Shown: positions 57,441-64,000 of the stretch, piece by piece
Layout: each line of letters begins with the position of its first letter
How positions within the stretch are numbered: position 1 is the first letter of the stretch
NCBI GenBank assembly: GCA_010015655.1
Contig: ML976751.1
Location: forward strand, 54,836-118,835
From: Bimuria novae-zelandiae CBS 107.79
Lineage: Eukaryota; Ascomycota; Dothideomycetes; Pleosporales; Didymosphaeriaceae
DNA: 64,000 bases
Direction: 5' to 3'
Made by a program: the position numbers and the translations under genes
Notes under the pieces: model-generated
The model's database searches: none
What the model was told of the DNA's origin: nothing
What the model saw: only the letters and a program-made list of their open reading frames with translations

Positions 57441-59694
57441 TTGTAATAATAATAATAATAGCTTAACTACCTCCTACTTAAATACCCTATAGTAAAGTAG
57501 ATATCTTCCTAGCTATCTTAACTATTAAATAAGACTAGATTTAAAGCAAACAATGCGCTATAGTAATATATAATATCTTTAAAATATACTATATAGACAA
57601 CGTGTAGAAATTGCTATGCGACGCGATTACTAGCCTAAATTTAAAATACTTACTAAGCTAAAAAAAAATAAGGTAATTATTAGGTATATACTTAATCTAG
57701 ATTCGCGAGGGTTTGCGTCTATTCTAGGTGCTATATAAAATATAGTAAATAACCTACTCGCTAAGTGCAGCGCTGGCTAAATAAATAAAAACTAGTTACG
57801 TAACTTTATTAATTAAATAGACCTCCTTACTTTATAATTTAATTAGCTATATAATTAATAAAGAGCTATATATAAAATTTTAAAAATAATTAAGACATAA
57901 TTCGAGCTTATAGCGCGTACTATAGCTACCTATAGTATTTATAACTTCTTATTCTTATTAACCTTTCTTTTATAACGTACATGTATAGCGAGCTAATTAC
58001 TCTACTAAGATCCTATTAAGGTCTATACTATACACGATAGTACAGAATAACTATTAAAAATTATTAAAAATTATAGTAGACTAACTTATTTAAAATTTAC
58101 TTTTATAAGTTACTTATAGGTGCGCGAGTTATATTTAGCCTTATTATAGTATTAATAATACTACTAAGTTAATTTACCTTTATTAGTATACACTTTTTTT
58201 CTATTTTCGTATTACTATACGTCTTAAACTCTATTACAGCAACTAGCTATAGGCCTTCTTTAGCTATTAAGATCCCTTTACGCTATACTTACCTTTTTTT
58301 TATATAATTTACGTTATATAGTAGCTTTATTAGTAGCTTAAAGCTTAGCGTTATACTTAGTTATTAATATATAAAAATACGCTATTAGTTTAGCATCTTT
58401 TATAGGCTTTTTAATTACCTTAAGTAATAAAGTGAAAGAACTATTTACAGAAGTTTAAATTTTTTATTTTATTAGTATTAATTATAGCCCTAATTTTTAG
58501 GTATTACTTAATATTTATAACTGCCACGTACTATTGCGTATAGTATAAGGTAAAGGCGTACATAGGTAAATATTAAGCTTTAATATTGTAGCTTATAGAT
58601 TTAATAAGACTAGTGTAGCGTCTTAAAAGCCTCTTTTAATATTACTTTAAGTAATTATAGCCTTAAAAGTAGTGATAAAGTAAGGTTGGAACTTAATTTT
58701 AATAATATACGTAATCTAATTACGTATTAAATCTTTCGCTTAGCGCCTATACGCCTGTTTTAATAGTAAGAAACACTCTATATCTAGTAGCTATAGAATG
58801 TACGGCGAATATAGGGATATATAAAGAGTAATAATTTTATTATTCTTATAGTATTACTAGAATTTAAGCAAGATATAGTTCTTATAGCTATTAGTAATAA
58901 GTAAATATACTATACTAGTAATATATCCTTTTATATATACGTTAAAGTACTATAATTATTATAAACTAAGCTTATTTATTATTTAGCTATTTTTAAAGAC
59001 TATAATAGCCTAATTATAAGGTAGCTCTTTCTCTTAGTTTTAGGTAGAGAGGTAGTACTTATTCTAAAATATAAAAATGTGTAGAATTGCCTAGCCTATT
59101 ATATTAGTGCCCTAAGTAGCTATTATTTAGTTTTAGTTACTTTAATATACGCTTTTTAGTATTATAACGCTTATATATACTATCCTATGTCTTGTAACGA
59201 TAGCTATCATTACTCGTTCCTTTTAGGAATGTATAGCGACGTGGTATAGGGTAATGTACATTATATTTAGGTTACTTTAACGCTTAGAGACTATAATAAC
59301 TATACTTATTAATATTATATCTATTATAAAGCTAGACTTATTAAAGTTATAAGTATTTTTATCTAGGATACTATGCCTAGCTTTAGTATTATTTATAAGC
59401 TAGAACTAGCCTTATATAACCTTAAGATCCTTATAAAGGGCTCTCTCATAGTTATACTCTTAATTAAACTAAACTTAAAGCTTTAGCTGGCGCTTAATAA
59501 AATAGTAAAACTACTTCTAATTAATTAGCTATATCTTTTATAGTGGTAAGCTCAGACAGAAATTCTTATATATTTAAGTTAAATATATACTATATAATTA
59601 CTTACTTTTTTTTATAATTAAACTTATTAAGTTAAGTGCGTAGTTACGTTAAAAGGCAGTTCTAGCACGTTATATACTTAGTATAGTTTAAAAA

Positions 59695-59871
59695 ATGTTA
59701 TAAATAGTCTTAGTATATTATTATAGTAGTATTATATTTTATTAAATAGCGCAAAGCGTAAGCAATAATTAAGTTTTTTAATAGTTTATTACGTTACTAA
59801 GATATCGCGTTATACTGTTGTTAATAGTATATTTTAATAGGGTCTTAGTAAAGTAATTAGCACGCTTAACT
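59695..59871. repeat. Diverged direct repeat (right block), copy 1
   Basis: Matches 60658-60841, with shared words such as ATTAAATAGCGCAAAG, AGTTTATTACGTTA and GGGTCTT; differences are mostly C/T and G/A. Same orientation, about 960 bp apart. Confidence 0.75.
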
Positions 59872-60257
59872 AGTTAGCTCGATATACATATACGTTATTT
59901 CGTATAAGTTAAATTCAAAAATACTTATAATAAATTAATACATAGCTAATATACGCAAATATATTTAGCATACTTTAAATAGGTATTGGGATTAGTAGAA
60001 GGTATAATAGTATAGTTAAAGCTAGATAAAAGATAGTAGGTATGAAAAAAAATAAAAGATACTATTATAATAGATTTTAGTACTAAGGCAGATAGCGCGG
60101 ATTTTTGAAAAAAAGGTTATAGTAAAATACGTAAATAGTAGAGTAGCTAAGCTTTATCTAATTTATAAAATAGATTAAGCAACTTAAAGATAGTTTAGCT
60201 AGCGAGAGAGGTTAATATTAGAATCTATAATTTATTAAGATCTACTAAGATCTAACA

Positions 60258-60666
60258 TGAGGCATGACGGGACATCGGCACTTATCTATACGCCTAAGCT
60301 AAGATTCCTAACTTAGCCACGAATCACGTGACAATTCACGCGTCCTAGAAATATTAGAAGTCCTAGAACTATCTTGGCATTTGGGACCTTGGGACAAAAT
60401 AGGACTTTAGGATCTATAGGACGGGACTTATATATAGGAACGTTAAAGATAGACCTTCTATCTTCGTGTTTAACCTCGTTTATTAATCAATTATTTAGAT
60501 TATACTTAGGCATTATTAATTTATTTATAGCTACGTATTACTTTTAATACTAATATCTTATTAATATGCGTAAGTTATTAATAACCCCTTCCTTACCTTA
60601 CTAGTACTCTTACCTAAGACCTAACCTTTAACTCTCTAAGGCTAGCTACATTATTAGGTTATAACA
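60258..60666. repeat. Possible solo LTR, about 409 bp
   Basis: Starts TGAGGCATGACGGGACATCG and ends GGTTATAACA (TG...CA). It keeps more C and G than its surroundings and has a TATATATAGG stretch in the middle that could be a promoter. No second LTR in the window. Confidence 0.35.
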
Positions 60667-60841
60667 CCTAATACTATAGCGTACTATTAAGAGAGTATTA
60701 TATCTTATTAAATAGCGCAAAGAGTAAGCTATATTTAGCTTTTTTTTTTAAGTAGTTTATTACGTTATTAAAATACTACGTTGTACTATTATTAATAATA
60801 AATTTTAGTGGGGTCTTGGCAGAGTAATTAGCTCGCCTAAG
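60658..60841. repeat. Diverged direct repeat (right block), copy 2
   Basis: Partner of 59695-59871. It starts where the possible LTR ends (GGTTATAACA), so it may be the first internal stretch of an LTR element. Confidence 0.7.
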
Positions 60842-60880
60842 AAGTACGTTTTCCAATACCGTAAAAATTTGATAATATTA

Positions 60881-62877
60881 GTTTACTGGTGCCTTTTAGT
60901 TCCTTTTTTTTTTTATTTGCTTAAAGCTTGCTGTTTCTGTTGCTTTTACTCCTCTTTCTTATGAGTCTATTACAAAATAGGAGGCGCTGGCAAATTGTTA
61001 ATATCGAATTTCTGTAGTATTCCTTCTCACAACGCCGGCCATGATCTTGTCTTTAGGGCAGTGCCTTCCTCCTGTAATGCTTACTGTAACATTACTCTTT
61101 CAATATTCCTACTCTTATGTGGGGATCATTGTGGTTACAATACTGCAAGAGTAAGGTCCTTCTGGCAGACTAATACCCTCTCAACAGACGTGCCATATTT
61201 TATGCTCTTCTTGCTCTTGTCTTAAACTGGGAAGGATCACAGTGAAAGTGGCATATCAAGCTGCAATTGCCTACGCGGGCAACAGCCACGCTCATTGAGC
61301 CGATCGGAAGCTGTAGGAAGCCTTCCAGACTGCGTCTTATTCAAATCCTTATATCCAATGTCCTTATACAAAACCCTTCACGACATACCTCCTGCCAACG
61401 AGACTCTCAGGACTACATTGAACAGGATGGATGGAATCCTCGAAAGACCAAGTATCGTTGTAACACGGGAGAACCAGCACACCAAAACCGAATAAACCAT
61501 GCTCGAAGACATCAATTTCATGATCTCCACTACGTCTGTTCATTCCACTCATCTTGCGTACCTGCAATACTGCTGTCCTATACTCCCCTCCAGAAATAAC
61601 TCCCTCACAGTAACACTCCTCACACTGCAAGGCACCCCTCGCTCGCGCGATCCTTTTACCTGACACCCTCCACTCTACCACGCCTACCCCTCTCCTGTAC
61701 CTCCCGTTCTCATCAATCCCCGCATCACCAACACAACACCCGTACCTAGCATATACCGAAAGCAAGAATGGTGGCCTACCGAATCGAGCCGAGGCAGAAA
61801 AGCGAGTGCAACTTGCGAGTCCGACCAACGCTCTGCCCACTAGGCTCGGTCCTTTCCGCGGCGCCGTCAGCCTTTCGCGCAGATGTCCTTAAAAACGTTG
61901 CGCGCCTGTTGACGTATGCATGCACCGTGTAAGTACTCGTGAAGGTCCTCTAGTTCCAACGGCGCGGAATGATGGGTTTCCAAAAGCACCTGGACCGTGC
62001 CGCTGCCGCTCCGAGCAGGTAAGCTCGCACGCAAAGCAGCAGTCAGCACTGGTACGTAATCTCATCACAAACGCGTACCACGCCCACCGGACGACGCTCC
62101 CAACTCTCCCAGCCCGCATACAAAGACCTCAACCTCGCCGACCTGAGCCACACCCCCGGACCCAACCGCTGCAAGCCATCCAGGTCAATATCCATCGCAT
62201 GGTGGCACGACCGCACGCACCCTCAACACAATAGCACGAAACCTTGTAGAGTATCGGTAGGGATTGATTTTCGATGACGGCCGCGCGCATGCACTCGGGA
62301 AGGAGCAGCGAGCCATGCTAGGTGCGGGAGCAAACGGTGGGAGGCGTGCGCCAGCCGCGCGCGATGCTGCAAGTCAGTCAAACTTTCACGTAGAATTATC
62401 AATGGCTGGGGGGTTTATTTTAGTGCAGGCTTGTGCGCGGGCTTCACGATCGGTGGGGGTGGGACGCGAGGTGCGAGGGGAGTGGGCATTAGGGAGACAC
62501 TCTCGGCCGCTCCGATGTGCAGCGGGAGGAATGATCGGAGAAGGGTACTCTAGAGAGGTGGATTTGGCAGGCGCGTGTCAAATGCGTACTCGTGGGGCCG
62601 TGGACATGTCGGCAGTCCACCGGTTGCGGTGGCATTGCGGCACAGTCGAGCACCGAATGTTCGGTGCATACTGTATCGGCAGATCATGACATGGCTGTCC
62701 AGAGTAGTTTCTTGTGGATGAAACTGTGACCAGGTACGGACTTGATTACTTGTTTGGACGACATTCGTGAATGTAACGGCGGCATAGGATTGTTCATACT
62801 GCTGTGCCTCATTGATGCGTCGATGTTCCATACACTACGCCTCTCTGTGCCAGTAAAGGCATGTAGTCCGTGGATTA
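60881..62877. other. 2-kb region without supported gene
   Basis: Normal base composition, but frames on both strands are short and lack family character. Confidence 0.55.
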
Positions 62878-63776
62878 TTACGGCCATAGCTCCTGTATCC
62901 TCCAGCCACCATTCGCCCGGGTCGTTTCGTCATATGTGTATAGGTAGCGGCGTGCCTTGTCGGGGTCGCTGAGATCGGTCCGCTCCACTGATTCCGGAAC
63001 AATGATCACCAGACGAAAGTTCTTGCGGGCGACTTCGTCGTGAAGGTCATTTACTTTCGCGCCTAGCTCGAAGTTCTTGTCATTGTGTGGCTCGGTCGTG
63101 GGACGGCCTGGAGGAGGCGCTTTAAATGAGCCTAGGAAAGTTTAAGTTGCAGCGGACGATGGTTGTAATCTCACATGTTACCTTTAATACCAGGAGACTG
63201 GTTCCCAAAGCTGGCAGTCAGTTCCTTGGACCAACTCCAGTCTTTCTCCTTCACCGGCTCCAGGACCCGCATCCGCTTGCCCACCTCGCTCTTCACGGTT
63301 CTTACCCCGCTGCTACTCTCGTTTTCATCAATATCGTTACCGACCACGTATGCTTTACCTTTGATCCGCCATTGTGTGCCCGTCTTTTTGACCCAGTAGA
63401 CAGCCTCCACAGGGCCGCCGCCGCCGCTTCCTTGAGTCTGCTCGTCCTTCTCGGCGTGACCGGCCCCGGTGACAAATAACTGTCCAACTTTCTCCATTCT
63501 GACGTCGGTTGTAAATGTGGGACAATCGCTCTCGTACACTTTGGGATTCCGCTCCGCGTCGTTGTGTTTGTTCTCCGGCAGCTCCGTCCAGAAACCGCGA
63601 AAGATGCAATACCGGACGCGCGGCACGTATGGCACAGTGGAACCCTGAGGAGCGGCTGCGACTGTGCCCAGTACGAACTCGGGTGATTCCATCTTCGAGA
63701 TGTGTTGGTTGAATAAAGACTTCCATGGCGCCCTGGGGAGCACGGAGGCGTCAGGCGCGGTTGACAAGGACGGCAT
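62878..63776 (-). CDS. PNPOx-like FMN-binding split-barrel protein (Alr4036 family), 282 aa
   Basis: Exons 63776-63182 and 63131-62878; 50-bp intron GTAACA...TCCTAG. The start MPSLSTAPDASVLPRAPW is followed by the family opening PWKSLFNQHI. Then come RYCIFRGFWTELPENKHN, CPTFTTDVRMEKVGQL, a Gly-rich insert (GSGGGG), GPVEAVYWVKKTGTQWRIKGKAYVVG, ASFGNQSPGIKGSFKAPPPG and FRLVIIVPESVERTDL. The C-terminus is the conserved GGWRIQELWP. Members bind FMN like pyridoxamine 5'-phosphate oxidase; the true substrate of this branch is unknown. It is most likely cytoplasmic. Without splicing the frame stops after PGIKGNM and loses the last quarter of the domain. Confidence 0.88.
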
Positions 63777-64000
63777 GGTGGAGAGGAAGCGCGCGAGGCG
63801 ACGTTGAGCGGTTTTCGAAACTATGGTGCCTGCTTGGAGTGTTGGAAAAGCTTGGTGGTTAGTATTGGTTCACTGTCAGTGGTGAGCAAATGTTGGTGAT
63901 GGTGATGGAGCTTGATTTCTCAAGTTAGTGATGTCGTCATCTATCGAGCTCGATCGGCAGGAGCGCAGAGCTTCGAGCTGAACGGGAGTTATAGTACTCC
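63777..64000. other. Upstream region of the PNPOx-like gene
   Basis: 224 bp to the window end; no further gene seen. Confidence 0.5.

Larger units (their letters stand above)
57441..60880. other. Second AT-rich RIP-decayed block
   Basis: Same character as 1-11.7 kb: TA-rich, stops in all frames, no gene. A direct repeat and a possible solo LTR inside it are listed separately. Normal composition returns at about 60840-60950. Confidence 0.75.

Noticed and set aside
61267..62689. Several 100-150-codon frames on both strands
   Set aside because: They overlap each other, lack conserved features and cannot be joined into a convincing gene.
1..64000. CRISPR arrays, bacterial operons or ribosome binding sites
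   Set aside because: None present; introns and gene families show a fungal nuclear genome. I also found no convincing tRNA or rRNA gene by eye.

Overview
The window looks like nuclear DNA of a filamentous ascomycete (Pezizomycotina; Dothideomycetes is my best guess, not provable here). Genes carry short introns of mostly 46-90 bp with GTRHGT-type donors. The encoded set is fungal: PTH11-like rhodopsin protein, HET protein, ERG2, a gephyrin-type CnxE. The sequence is split into two compartments: balanced, gene-bearing DNA, and very AT/TA-rich DNA full of transposon debris whose decay pattern (C-to-T and G-to-A changes, CAG/CAA/TGG turned into stops, Asp turned into Asn) is that of repeat-induced point mutation (RIP). 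Layout: 1-11.7 kb is gene-free, RIP-like DNA. It holds a complete but dead Ty1/copia LTR retrotransposon (1927-8108, on the minus strand, matching LTRs, perfect 5-bp target duplication) inserted into an older repeat. Next to it lie two telomere-like palindromes that look like ends of a second element, and telomere-like tandem repeats. 11.9-57.2 kb is the gene island. 57.4-60.9 kb is a second RIP-like block with a duplicated segment and a possible solo LTR. 60.9-64 kb is balanced DNA with one FMN-binding PNPOx-like gene. The gene island is mainly housekeeping. It has a CCA-adding enzyme whose frame runs on into a TTI2 domain, divergent from TRS85 (TRAPP III); an OTU protease; ERG2; gephyrin-like CnxE; V-ATPase VMA16 divergent from TFIIA-gamma; a TM2-domain protein; tubulin cofactor D divergent from the DNA polymerase delta subunit Cdc27; and a TMEM42-like transporter. 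Accessory genes are interspersed: a PTH11-like receptor, two small secreted proteins, a four-TM protein, a broken HET gene and a PD-(D/E)XK-like protein with an acidic tail. The genes do not form one pathway; three tight head-to-head pairs (CCA1/TRS85, VMA16/TOA2, TBCD/CDC27) probably share promoters. The most interesting points are: the CCA1-TTI2 reading frame, in which one 65-bp intron would decide between a CCA1-only protein and a fusion; two stop-free, frame-neutral introns (TRS85, TM2 gene); a GC-AG intron in CDC27; and the telomere-like palindromes. All exon structures were worked out by eye from splice consensus and frame; each listed multi-exon model adds up to a whole number of codons except the HET pseudogene.
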